64,000 nt of DNA, taken from assembly GCF_027941955.1 (NCBI RefSeq), contig NZ_CP115960.1, positions 2,992,501 through 3,056,500 of the forward strand, given 5' to 3'. The stretch is from Sphingomonas sp. 7/4-4. Lineage in GTDB: Bacteria; Pseudomonadota; Alphaproteobacteria; Sphingomonadales; Sphingomonadaceae. Positions 9,629-18,080 of the stretch are shown in pieces; the first letter of the stretch is position 1; each line of letters opens with the position of its first letter. The notes under the pieces are model-generated. The model was not told the origin of the DNA, searched no databases, and saw only the letters and a program-made list of their open reading frames with translations. The position numbers were made by a program, and so were the translations under genes.

Positions 9629-9946
9629 TCAGCGGCTCCCTCCAGCCATTTGCGCGCGGCTGACCTGCGCGGCGACGACCTGGTTGCGCAGCGCCGCCAT
9701 TTCAGCGGTCTTTTTGAGGACGCAGCGCCGCGCGGCGAACTGGCGCCCCGTGTCGACCGTGCTCTCGGACGCAAGACAGACCGACCGGATCGCCCATGCA
9801 AGGCGGCGATCGAGCGTCTTGACGCCCGCCTTCGTCTGCAGGTTCAGGTCGGCATGAACGACGCGAACCACCGGCTTCGCTTCCTGCGCCTGCGCCGCGA
9901 CCGGCAACAGCGCCAACGCGGTCAGGGCCATATTGAAAATCTTCAT
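9629..9946 (-). CDS. UrcA family secreted protein
   Basis: A 105-residue product with a Sec signal peptide (MKIFNMALTALALLPVAAQAQ). The mature domain has VVRVVHADLNLQTKAGVKTL followed by RLAWAIRSVC and ARRCVLK, the pattern of the UrcA family, with two cysteines placed for a disulfide. UrcA proteins are short secreted proteins common in sphingomonads and Caulobacterales; their function is unknown. The ATG at 9946 follows a GAGGAG ribosome site. It is transcribed away from the LysR gene, with a palindrome between them. Confidence 0.8.
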   Translation of the reverse strand: MKIFNMALTALALLPVAAQAQEAKPVVRVVHADLNLQTKAGVKTLDRRLAWAIRSVCLASESTVDTGRQFAARRCVLKKTAEMAALRNQVVAAQVSRAQMAGGSR

Positions 9947-10021
9947 CTCGATTGCTCCTCTTGTTGAGGACTTCCAGATGCGCCACTCCGATAAGCGGAA
10001 CCAGCAAATCGCTAGGCTATC

Positions 10022-10042
10022 GATATAATCTGTGCTTATATC
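10022..10042. promoter_or_regulatory. Palindromic LysR-type operator and -10 box
   Basis: GATATAA and TTATATC are perfect 7-base arms with a 7-base spacer, centred between the divergent urcA and lysR genes and ending 6 bases before the LysR start codon. The site contains the T-N11-A core expected for LysR-type regulators and a TATAAT hexamer at 10024-10029 on the plus strand. It is the likely autoregulatory site. A matching -35 hexamer is not obvious. Confidence 0.55.
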
Positions 10043-10048
10043 ACGCAT

Positions 10049-10972
10049 ATGCCCGCTTTGCCTCCGCTCGCTGCCGTCCGCGTTTTCGAGGCCGCCGCAC
10101 GTCACGAGAATTTCAGCCGGGCGGCCGACGAGCTCGCGATGACGCAAGCGGCGGTAAGCTATCAGATGAAAGTGCTCGAGGAGCGGCTGGGCGCCACGTT
10201 GTTCGTTCGCCATGGCCGCGGGATGACGCTCACCGAACTGGGCCGCAGGATCGCCCCGCAGGTCACCGCCGCCTTCCATACGCTGCAGGAAGCTTTCGCG
10301 GCCGCGCGCACCGAGAGCGACACGATCCTCTCGATCACTGCGCCGCGCACATTCGCCACCAACTGGCTTGCCGGCCGGCTCGGTACCTTTCACGCCGCCC
10401 GGCCCGACCTGACCGTCAGGCTGGACGTGTCCGACCAGCTGATCGATCTCGCCTCGAGCGAATTCGACGCGGCGATCCGGGGCATGCCCTGCGCCACGCC
10501 GGGGCTGGTATCGCATTTTCTGATGCGGATGCCGGTGACGCCGCTGGTCAGCCCATCCTTTCTCGCGTCCCACAAGCTGTCGACGCCGGAGGATCTGTTC
10601 TCGGTCCCGCGCCTCTCGCCGGAAGACGATTGGTGGGATCTGTGGTTTGAATCACTCCCCGGACCGGAAGCGCAACAGCGAGCCGGCCCGGCAATCCGAT
10701 TCGAGTCGCAGGTGCTCGACGGGCACTCCGCCATTGCCGGCCACGGCGTCGGGATCCTCTCACCGCCCATGTTCAAGTCGGCGATCGATGCAGGACTGCT
10801 GGTCCAGCCGTTCCCGCATGTCGCCACCTACAGAAACGCCTATTGGCTGGTCTATCCCGAGCACAAACGGTCGCTGGCGAAGATCCGGGCACTGCGCGAT
10901 TGGCTGCTCACAGCCGTCCGACAGGCGGCTGGAGACGATATGGTCCTATTGACGCCGTTACCGTCGCTTTAG
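10049..10972 (+). CDS. LysR family transcriptional regulator
   Basis: A 307-residue protein of normal length. The N-terminal winged helix-turn-helix (residues about 4-65) reads LAAVRVFEAAARHENFSRAA, then QAAVSYQMKVLEERLGATLF, closest in style to the GcvA subgroup. The C-terminal co-inducer domain spans about residues 92-295 and includes GHSAIAGHGVGIL. It probably controls the divergent urcA gene and itself from the palindrome at 10022-10042. The effector is unknown. Confidence 0.88.
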   Translation: MPALPPLAAVRVFEAAARHENFSRAADELAMTQAAVSYQMKVLEERLGATLFVRHGRGMTLTELGRRIAPQVTAAFHTLQEAFAAARTESDTILSITAPRTFATNWLAGRLGTFHAARPDLTVRLDVSDQLIDLASSEFDAAIRGMPCATPGLVSHFLMRMPVTPLVSPSFLASHKLSTPEDLFSVPRLSPEDDWWDLWFESLPGPEAQQRAGPAIRFESQVLDGHSAIAGHGVGILSPPMFKSAIDAGLLVQPFPHVATYRNAYWLVYPEHKRSLAKIRALRDWLLTAVRQAAGDDMVLLTPLPSL

Positions 10973-11066
10973 GCTCACCTGCCGCCAGCAAGGGCGCTTT
11001 GGCGCGATTGCGTCGGATGGAAGGACTGCCAACCCCTCGAACGTTTCGGATTCATGCGCACCCATA

Positions 11067-11468
11067 TTATGAAGCGCCCAGGCTCGCCCAGGCGCCGCCA
11101 ATCTCCTCGAGGCTCGCCGCGGCTTCGCGGAAGGGCGCAGGATCGCTGCCGAGGCTGGCGTGCACCACGTGCTGGCGCAGGCCGTGATAGAAGGTGGCGA
11201 GGGTGCGCGAGACTTCGCCGCCTTTCTCGAAATCGAGCCCCGCTTCGAGCGCGAACAGGATCGCGGTGGCGCGCGCGACGCGTTCGCTCTTGATCCCGAA
11301 TTCGTGGTTCTGCGCCGCATAAGCGGCGGCACGCAGCGCCGCGACGCCTTCCTGGTAGAGCAGCCCCACCAGCTTGTGCGGATCGGCGCCCGTGGTGCGG
11401 CCGTTCAGATCGACCTGGCGATAGGTGGCGGCGGGATTGGCCGCGAGGCAGGTGGCGTAGCGGGTCAT
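11067..11468 (-). CDS. fliS: Flagellin export chaperone FliS
   Basis: A 133-residue helical protein. FliS caps the C-terminal disordered region of flagellin in the cytoplasm and delivers it to the export gate. The family pattern is visible: AATYRQVDLNGRTTGADPHK near the N-terminus and LVGLLYQEGVAALRAA, followed by amphipathic helices. The ATG at 11468 starts five bases after the fliD stop codon. It is the last gene of the long minus-strand flagellar block and is probably co-transcribed with fliD from the sigma-28 promoter at 12922-12949. Confidence 0.88.
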   Translation of the reverse strand: MTRYATCLAANPAATYRQVDLNGRTTGADPHKLVGLLYQEGVAALRAAAYAAQNHEFGIKSERVARATAILFALEAGLDFEKGGEVSRTLATFYHGLRQHVVHASLGSDPAPFREAAASLEEIGGAWASLGAS

Positions 11469-11472
11469 CGCA

Positions 11473-12903
11473 TCAATTGTCCGAATTCCACGCCTTGATC
11501 TGCTGATCGAGGAAGCTCTGGGTCGACTTGTACGCCGCAACCTTCGAATCCATCGCCGCAAACTGCTGGGTCATGCGGTCGCGCATCCGTTCGACCGCGA
11601 CGAGGACGCCGTCCTGCAGGGCGTCCACCTTGTCCTGCGCCTTGCCGTAGTTGATCAGGCTCGCGGTGAAGCCGGTGGCCTCGCCGATGCCCTTGCCCGC
11701 GGTCTTGCCCACGGCGCTCTCGGCGATCTTCGAAAGCACCTTGGTGAGACCGGCGCCGCCGGCGAACATCGCCTCGATCTGATCGGGCCAGGTGGTCAGC
11801 ACCTTGGCGAGCCGCGCCGTATCGATCCGCAGCGTTCCGTCGCGCTGGGTGGCGACGCCCAGGTCCGCGAGCGCAACCGGGGTTTCGTCGGGCGTGGCGG
11901 GGAGCAAGGCAGTGAGCGTCATGCCCTTGAGCTGGCGCAGCAGGTCCTTCGCCACCGGATCGCCGCGCAGCGGGCCGTCGATCGGGTCCATCGCTTCCTT
12001 CACCAATTTGTAGACCTGGTTGAAGGTATCGACGAAGTTGGTGACCGCCTGGCTGAGCGCTTCGCTCGGCCGCGTCGAACCGATCGTAACCTTGGTGCCG
12101 ACCGACGAGGCGACGAGATCGAGCCGGACGCCGGGCACGAGATTCGAGATGCTGTTGACCGGATAGGAGACTTCGACGCCGTCGAGCGCCACGAGCGCAT
12201 TCTGGGCGCTGGCATTGATCGTCGATCCGCTCGCATTGCGGCCGATGTCGAGGCTGGCCAGGGCGCCGCTGCCCGAAAGCTCGAACGCCTGCGTGGCGCC
12301 GGTAGCGCTCTTGACCATCAGCCGCGCGCCGCTGCTGTCGGTGATCACCGAAGCGGTGACGCCGGCCTTGGCCGCGTTGATCGCATTTGCCACGCCCTGC
12401 AGCGTGTTGTTCGCCGCATCGATGGTGATCGTGACCGGCGTGCCGGATCCGGCAGTGAAATCGGTCATCGCGCCATCGGCCACTGTCGCGGTACCGAAGG
12501 TCAAGGTGAGCGTGCCTTCGCCGATCACGGTCGCGGCACCGCCCGCGAAGGCGCTGGTGCTGGCGACCTGGCCCTGCGCGAGCTGGCGCACTTCGACGCT
12601 GGCATTCAGTCCGGTGAGCGTGGCGCCGGCAAGCCTGGTCGTCTTGACGATCCCAATATTCGAGCTGGTCGGCTGGGTGGCGAGCGTGCCGCCGGCTGTG
12701 AGCTGCGACAGGGCGCTGGCGAAATCGCTGATGCTGCTCTTGAGCTCGCTCGTCTTCGAGATCTGCGCAGTGAGCTTCTCGTCCTTCGCGGTCAGCGAGG
12801 CGTTCTTGTTGGCAAAGGAGGCATCGACGAGCTGGCCGACCAGCGACGTGATGTCGATGCCCGATCCGGTGCCCAAAGTCTTCGCGATCGATTCGATGGC
12901 CAT
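11473..12903 (-). CDS. fliD: Flagellar filament cap protein FliD
   Basis: A 476-residue protein. FliD forms the distal cap under which flagellin subunits fold. The N-terminus MAIESIAKTLGTGSGIDITS matches the FliD_N domain with its G(S/T)GIDI motif. The middle domain contains the Ser/Thr/Ala-rich DNA-like hook-fold repeats. The C-terminal FliD_C coiled coil runs to the end. The ATG at 12903 has a GGGGGAAG ribosome site; six upstream in-frame codons lack family similarity. A FliA-type promoter lies immediately upstream, overlapping the end of flhB. Confidence 0.93.
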   Translation of the reverse strand: MAIESIAKTLGTGSGIDITSLVGQLVDASFANKNASLTAKDEKLTAQISKTSELKSSISDFASALSQLTAGGTLATQPTSSNIGIVKTTRLAGATLTGLNASVEVRQLAQGQVASTSAFAGGAATVIGEGTLTLTFGTATVADGAMTDFTAGSGTPVTITIDAANNTLQGVANAINAAKAGVTASVITDSSGARLMVKSATGATQAFELSGSGALASLDIGRNASGSTINASAQNALVALDGVEVSYPVNSISNLVPGVRLDLVASSVGTKVTIGSTRPSEALSQAVTNFVDTFNQVYKLVKEAMDPIDGPLRGDPVAKDLLRQLKGMTLTALLPATPDETPVALADLGVATQRDGTLRIDTARLAKVLTTWPDQIEAMFAGGAGLTKVLSKIAESAVGKTAGKGIGEATGFTASLINYGKAQDKVDALQDGVLVAVERMRDRMTQQFAAMDSKVAAYKSTQSFLDQQIKAWNSDN

Positions 12904-12921
12904 TGCTTCCCCCTGTCCCAA

Positions 12922-12949
12922 TAAGCGGCCGCGCAGGCGCGCGCTTTAG
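12922..12949 (-). promoter_or_regulatory. Sigma-28 (FliA) promoter of fliD-fliS
   Basis: On the minus strand this reads CTAAAGC, 13 bases, GCCGCTTA. It matches the FliA consensus TAAA-N15-GCCGATAA at 7 of 8 -10 positions with correct spacing. The flhB TAA stop codon is part of the -35 TAAA. The predicted transcript begins about 12 bases before the fliD ATG and includes the ribosome site. The same element precedes fliC, flgM and motA. Confidence 0.75.
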
Positions 12950-14078
12950 GCCGGACGCTCCATTTTCTCGCCATTCTCGTCGAACAGGGCGCCCGCGGGC
13001 ACGGTGACCGGCGGCTGGCCGCCGCCTGCCCGCTGATTGACCCCGAAGACAAAGGCCAGAACGGTCGCGATGGCGAGGTAGAGGTCGTCGCGGACCTCCT
13101 GCCCTTCGCGGCTGGTGTAATAGACGGCGCGGGCGAGCTGCGGATATTCGAGCACCGGCACTTCGAATTCGCCGGCGAGTTCGCGGATGGCGAGCGCGGT
13201 CTGGCCGCGGCCCTTGGCGACGACCACCGGCACCTGATCCTGGCCCGAATCATAGCGCAAGGCGACCGAGAAGTGCGTCGGGTTGGTGAGCACGACATGC
13301 GCGGTGGCGACCGCCTTGCGGTATCCCCTTTCAGGATCTCACGCTGGCGCTGGCGCTGCGCGGCCTTCAATTCGGGCGAGCCCTCGGTTTCCTTATGCTC
13401 TTCCCTGACTTCCTGCTTGGTCATGCGGAGCTGGCGAAAGTGGCGGACCATCTGGATCGGCAGGTCGACGCCGGCGATGATCAGCAGCCCACCGGCCATG
13501 ACGAACATCAAGGTGAGAAACTGGCCGCTCAGCGATCCGACGGCGCCGTGCAGGTCCGACGAGACCAGCCCGAGCGACCGATGGGCGATCGAACGCAGCA
13601 TCCAATAGCCCATCGCGCCGAGCAGGCCGACCTTGAGCAAGGACTTGCCCATCTCGATCCAGCCGGTCGGGCCGAACATCCGCTTGAGCCCCGAGGCCGG
13701 ATTGATCCGCGAACCCTTGGGCGCGAACAATTTGTTGTTCCAGCCGATCGAGCCCAGCCCGGCCTGGCTGAGGATCGCGGCGATCACGGTGAGCGCGAAC
13801 AACCCGGCCAGCGACGGCGCGAGCTTCCATCCCGCCGAGGCCAGCGGGCGCCACGGCTCGAAATTCTCGACATCGCCGCGCCCGAACGAGAAGCTGGCGG
13901 TCATCACTTCCTTGCACGCGCCGATCAGCGAGGGGCCGAGCAGCGCCATCCACGCGCAGCCGGCCAGGATCACGATCGCAGTGCCGAAATCCTTGGATTT
14001 GAGAAGCTGGCCTTCCTCTACCGCCTTGCGCTTGCGCTTCGGTGTCGGGGCTTCCGTCTTTTCGCCGAAGCTCTCCAT
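12946..14078 (-). CDS. flhB: Flagellar export switch protein FlhB (frameshifted here)
   Basis: The restored product is about 377 residues. FlhB is a membrane component of the flagellar type III export gate whose self-cleavage switches substrate class. It starts MESFGEKTEAPTPKRKRKA, the conserved N-terminus, followed by four membrane segments. The cytoplasmic domain carries the autocleavage site NPTH in VVLTNPTHFSVALRY. The frame breaks in a run of four C (plus strand 13325-13328); one more base gives REILKGGYRKAVATAHVVLT. The ATG overlaps the fliR stop (TGATG). Confidence 0.93.
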
Positions 14079-14847
14079 CAGCCGAGCACCAGCCGGGGCG
14101 CGGCGTCGAGCGCTTCGCGGATGATGACGAGGAGGTAGTCGCCCATCGCCGGGAGGGCGAGGAGGACCGCGACCACGCCCATCGCCAGGCTGGCGGGCAG
14201 GCCGACCGCAAACAGATTGAGCGCGGGCGCGGCGCGGCTGAGCATGCCGACGACGACGTTGAGACAGAGCAAAAGGAAGCCGACGGGAAGCGCGAGCAGC
14301 AGCCCGGCGAGAAAGGCGTAGCCGCCGAACAGGGCAATGCCCAGCAGCCGCTCGGGCGCGATCCACGCGCCGGGGGCATTGCTTCATAGCTGCGCACGAC
14401 GAGATCGACGAGGACGAGGTGCCCGTCGACCGCCAGGAAGAGCAAAGTCAGCAGCAGCGAGAGGAACTGGCCGAGCGCGGGGGTCGAATGCCCGCTGGTC
14501 GGGTCAACGGCATTGGCGAAGCCGAGCCCCATCGACATGCCGATCACTTCGCTGGCGATCAGCGGCGCCGAGAAGGCGATCTGGAGGACGAAGCCGATCG
14601 CGAGACCGATCAGCGCCTCTGCGGCCACCGCGAGCATCGTGGTGAGCGAGAAGATCTCGGCGGGCGGCGTGATGTGCGTGGTGTTGATCACCAAAATGCC
14701 GATCGCACCGGTCAGCGCGATCCGCGCCGGCAGCGGAATCGCGATCGCGCTGAACACGGGGGCAGCGATGAACGCCGCGCCGATCCGCACCATCGCGAAC
14801 AGCAAGGTCCAGAGCTGCGGCTCGATCGAGAGGCCGAAGCCCATCAT
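14078..14847 (-). CDS. fliR: Flagellar export gate protein FliR (frameshifted here)
   Basis: The restored product is about 256 residues with six predicted membrane segments. It belongs to the FliPQR export-gate complex in the basal body. The N-terminal part ends VDLVVRSYEAMPP. The frame breaks at a run of five G (14372-14376); one more base gives the expected PPGAWIAPERLLGIALFGG and continues through LNLFAVGLPASLAMGVVAVL to the stop overlapping flhB. An ATG at 14844, one codon in, is an equal alternative to the ATG at 14847. Gene order fliP-fliQ-fliR-flhB is the standard one. Confidence 0.93.
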
Positions 14848-14850
14848 GCG

Positions 14851-15123
14851 CTATTTCACCAGATCCGGGATGCGCTCGAAGATGCTCGTGGTGAAGTCAC
14901 CGAGCAGGCCGAGGATCATGCCGCCGAAGATCACCAGGCTCACCGCCACGACGATCAGCTTGGGAACGAAGGTGAGCGTCTGTTCCTGGATCGAAGTCGC
15001 CGCCTGGACCATGCCGAGGATCAGCCCCGACAGCAGGGCCGGCAGCAGGATCGGCGCCGAGGCGAGCGCGAGGACCCACATCGCTTCGCGCGCGACGGTG
15101 AGGAAGTAATCCGCGTCCATCAC
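14851..15123 (-). CDS. fliQ: Flagellar export gate protein FliQ
   Basis: A 90-residue protein with two long hydrophobic segments, of family length. FliQ is one of the small subunits of the FliPQR export gate. The sequence VQAATSIQEQTLTFVPKL between the membrane segments is the family signature. The frame is intact, which contrasts with its neighbours fliP and fliR. The start overlaps the fliP stop. Confidence 0.97.
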   Translation of the reverse strand: MMDADYFLTVAREAMWVLALASAPILLPALLSGLILGMVQAATSIQEQTLTFVPKLIVVAVSLVIFGGMILGLLGDFTTSIFERIPDLVK

Positions 15124-15943
15124 TAGGTCCCGAAGCTGGCGGCGAGGCTGCCCATCGTCAGCGCCCAGCCGTCGACCAGCACGAACAGCAGCAGCTTGAA
15201 CGGCAGGGAGATGATCGTCGGCGACATCATCATCATGCCGAGGCTCATCAGCACCGTGGCGACGACGAGATCAATGACGATGAAGGGCAGGAAAATGAGG
15301 AAGCCGATCTGGAAAGCGGTCTTGAGCTCGCTGGTGACGAACGCCGGGAGCAGCACCGAGAAGGGCACGTCGGACGGCTTGGCATAAGGACCGCTCTTCG
15401 CCATGTCGGCAAACATCTTCACGTCGCGGTTGCGGGTCTGCTTGATCATGAAGCCGTGGAGCGCGTCGCCCGTGCCGGCGATCATCTGCGTCGCGCTGAT
15501 CTCGCCGCGCGCATAAGGCTGGATCGCAGTCGTGTTCGCCTGGTTGATCACCGGCGACATGATGAAGAAGCTCAGGAACAGCGACAGGCCGATCAGCACC
15601 TGGTTGGGCGGCGTCTGCTGGAGGCCGAGCGCCTGACGCAGCACCGACAGCACGATGATGATGCGCGTGAAGCTGGTCATCATCAGCAGGATGCCGGGCA
15701 GCACCGTGAGCAGGCCCATGATGATGAGGACCTGGAGCGACAGGCTGAGCGGCGCATCGCCGCCGCCGAGATCGCCCAATGCGCGATCGACTGCGTCCCC
15801 ACGCCGGGCGTGGCGACGGGTGCCGGCGCCGGCACGCCCTGGGCGAACGCCGGCGCGGCGAAGAGAATGAAGAATGCGAGCAGCCCGACGAACAGCGCCG
15901 CGCGCCCGCCCACTGAGCGGGGAGCCGAAAGCCGTGCGAGCAT
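15123..15943 (-). CDS. fliP: Flagellar export gate protein FliP (frameshifted here)
   Basis: The restored product is about 273 residues. A cleavable signal peptide (ALFVGLLAFFILFAAPAFAQ) is followed by a Pro/Ala linker and the conserved core: LLMMTSFTRIIIVLSVLRQA, FLSFFIMSPV, and GFLIFLPFIVIDLVVA. The frame breaks in the CCCC run at 15797-15800, within the linker; one more base joins PGVG to DAVDRALGDLGGGDAPLS. Reading only the downstream frame would remove the signal peptide and force a TTG start. The ATG at 15943 overlaps the fliO stop. Confidence 0.92.
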
Positions 15944-16197
15944 CAGCTTGCTGCCTTGTCCACGAGCGTGACGCCGGTGCGGCTGACCGAGACGAGCAGT
16001 TTCCGCCCCTCGAACTCGACCACCGCGAGGCGCAGGCCGGGCGAGAGCATCATCGTCTCCTTGACCTGCACCATCCGCGTGCCCTGGTTCTTGGGCAGCC
16101 GCGCCTCGAGCTTGCGCCACGCATAGAGGCAGCCGATCAGCAGGCCGCAGACGAGCGGCAGCAGGATCACCAGCTTGAGGATGTACGACCACATCAT
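15943..16197 (-). CDS. fliO: Flagellar biosynthesis protein FliO
   Basis: An 84-residue protein with one N-terminal membrane segment (ILKLVILLPLVCGLLIGCLY) and a small cytoplasmic domain containing VVEFEGRKLLVSVSRTGVTL, the FliO/FliZ pattern. FliO helps assemble the FliPQR gate. It lies between fliN and fliP as in most bacteria. The start is one of two adjacent ATG codons (16197 or 16194); the fliN stop overlaps both. An upstream extension of the frame is only shadow sequence. Confidence 0.85.
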   Translation of the reverse strand: MMWSYILKLVILLPLVCGLLIGCLYAWRKLEARLPKNQGTRMVQVKETMMLSPGLRLAVVEFEGRKLLVSVSRTGVTLVDKAAS

Positions 16198-16493
16198 GCG
16201 CGGGCGGTCCGCTTCTCGGGGCTGACCAATTCGGTCATCCGCACGCCGAACTTCTCGCCGACGGTGACGACTTCGCCGCGGCCGATCAGCGTGCCGTTGA
16301 CGAAGATGTCGAGCAGTTCGTTGGCGTCGCGGTCGAGTTCGATCACGCTCTCCTCGCCGAGCGCGAGCAGTTCGCGCAGGGACAGGGATGTCGAACCGAT
16401 CTCCACGGTCAGCTTGACGTCGACGTCCTGGAGCAGCCGGAAATTGGTCGCGAGCGCGGTATCGACCGCTAATCCGCCGGTCATGTCGTTCAT
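16194..16493 (-). CDS. fliN: Flagellar motor switch protein FliN
   Basis: A 99-residue protein with a C-terminal SpoA domain: VDVKLTVEIGSTSLSLRELL, then ANELLDIFVNGTLIGRGEVV and GVRMTELV. FliN forms most of the C-ring with FliM and binds the export chaperone FliH. The short N-terminus is typical of the non-fused form. The ATG at 16493 overlaps the fliM stop (ATGA), indicating coupled translation. Confidence 0.95.
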   Translation of the reverse strand: MNDMTGGLAVDTALATNFRLLQDVDVKLTVEIGSTSLSLRELLALGEESVIELDRDANELLDIFVNGTLIGRGEVVTVGEKFGVRMTELVSPEKRTARA

Positions 16494-17436
16494 CGGAAGT
16501 CCTCTTCGCTGAGCGGTTCGAATTGGGTGAGCCGGACCGCGGCGCGGCCATTGGCGGTGCCGACGAGACCGGTGCCGAGGCGGCGCGACGCCACCATCAC
16601 CGGGACCTCGGCGCCGAAATCGATCGGGATCACGTCGCCGGCCTGCAGCTCGAGCAGGCGGCCGAGCGAGACCACCGGCTCGGCGAGCACCGAGCGGATC
16701 GGGAATTTGACGCCCATGACGGCTCGGGTGAGCCCGCTGCGCCACTCGGGCTCGACCTCGGCGGGCACGCCGTGGACCTTGACCGCGAGCGCGGCGCCGT
16801 GCGGTTTCAATGCCGCGACGGGGTAGAGGATGTCGACGAAGACGGGCTTGCGCTCGCCCAGCGCCATGCCGAAGCGCGTGACGATGACCGGATCGTCGCC
16901 GGCGAATTCGGGGAGCGCGGCAAGGCTGCCGCCCTCGACCGCGCGGAAGGCGACGCGAGTCAGCGGCTCCCAGGCGGCTTCGAGCGGCGCGGCGACCGCA
17001 GCGGCGAGGCGCTCCGCCAGCGTCTCGGCGGCCGGAGTGAATTCGACGGGCAAGGGATTGGGCGCTTCGCCGTCACCGCCGAAGAACGCGTCGAGCATCT
17101 CGAGCAATTGTTTCGCGTCGAGCACCAGCTGGACCCGCGCCTTGGCATTGCCCATCGCCAGCGGCTGCCACGCGGTGAGGCCGTGGCCGCGCTCGGTGCG
17201 ATAGTCCGTCCAGCGCTGAACCACGAGCGGCTCGGCCCAGACGCGCATCTCGGCACGGCACATCCCGTCGAACACCGGCTTCAGCGACTTGGCGAGCCGC
17301 GCGCACAGATGCTGCAGCGTGACGAGATCGCCGAACGGATTGAGGTTCGACGATCCCAGGACCGACGCGTGTTCCGCGCTGGCCCGGGGCGTTCCCGCCG
17401 TTCGGCAGTGCCGATATCTGAAGGGGCGTTAACCAT
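16490..17436 (-). CDS. fliM: Flagellar motor switch protein FliM (frameshifted here)
   Basis: The restored product is about 315 residues. FliM bridges FliG and FliN in the C-ring and binds CheY-P. The main part starts with LNPFGDLVTLQHLCARLAKS and ends in the SpoA domain VVSLGRLLELQAGDVIPIDF. The first residues are encoded in another frame from the ATG at 17436. The break is near the CCC at 17383-17385; one more base joins ERPGASAEHA to SVLGSSNLNPF. The N-terminus lacks the LSQDEIDALL CheY-binding motif seen in many FliM proteins, so signalling may use another interface. Confidence 0.9.
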
Positions 17437-17442
17437 GCTCGT

Positions 17443-18063
17443 TCACTGAACGATGAAATTGGTAAAGTAGACGTTACTTACGCCGCCGAAACCTTCCTTT
17501 TCCTTCAGCACGCCGTTGATCGCCTTCGCCAGCCGGTCCTGGATCTGGCGCTTGCCCTGCGCAGTGAAGACTTCTTCCTCGGTGGTCTCGCCCAGCGCCA
17601 TCAGCACCTGCGAGCGGATCGCGATCTCGTGCGTCTTGATGTTCTCGACGACGCGCTCGTCATAGGGCGTCGAGACGGCGATGCCGACCTGGACGAAATG
17701 GACGCTGTCCTGGAGGTTCGACGTGAATTCCTTTTCGAGCGGATAGTAGGTCGAGGCATATTTGTCGCCGCCTTCGCCCTTGGGCGTCGGCTTGCCGTGG
17801 CCGGCGGACGCGCCTTCATTGCTCTCGCCATGGCCGCCCTCGCCGCCGCCGGCACCCGCGCGTTTCTCCTCGCTCTTGGGAACGAGCCTGGGCTCGTCAT
17901 CATGCGCGTCGGCGGGCTTCACGCTGAACCAGCCGGACTGCATGCCATAGACCGCGGCACCGCCGCCGGTGCCGAGCAGTGCGATGGGAACCCCCACGAG
18001 GAGGAGCAGCTTGCCGCCCCTTTTCTTCCTGGGCGCCGGATTTGCGTCGTTGGTATCGGCCAT
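17443..18063 (-). CDS. fliL: Flagellar basal body-associated protein FliL
   Basis: A 206-residue protein. A cytoplasmic Lys/Arg-rich tail is followed by a membrane segment (LLLLVGVPIALLGTGGGAAV), a Gly/Glu-rich periplasmic linker (about residues 60-98), and the FliL stomatin-like domain with YYPLEKEFTSNLQDSVHFVQ and a C-terminal NVYFTNFIVQ. FliL rings surround the stator and stabilise it. Six bases separate it from fliM. Intact. Confidence 0.93.
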   Translation of the reverse strand: MADTNDANPAPRKKRGGKLLLLVGVPIALLGTGGGAAVYGMQSGWFSVKPADAHDDEPRLVPKSEEKRAGAGGGEGGHGESNEGASAGHGKPTPKGEGGDKYASTYYPLEKEFTSNLQDSVHFVQVGIAVSTPYDERVVENIKTHEIAIRSQVLMALGETTEEEVFTAQGKRQIQDRLAKAINGVLKEKEGFGGVSNVYFTNFIVQ

Positions 18064-18080
18064 GATGGTCTCCGTTGATC

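Noticed and set aside
10973..11066. Possible small gene between lysR and fliS
   Set aside because: The 94-base gap between the convergent genes has no ribosome site followed by a coding frame of useful length, and no clear terminator.
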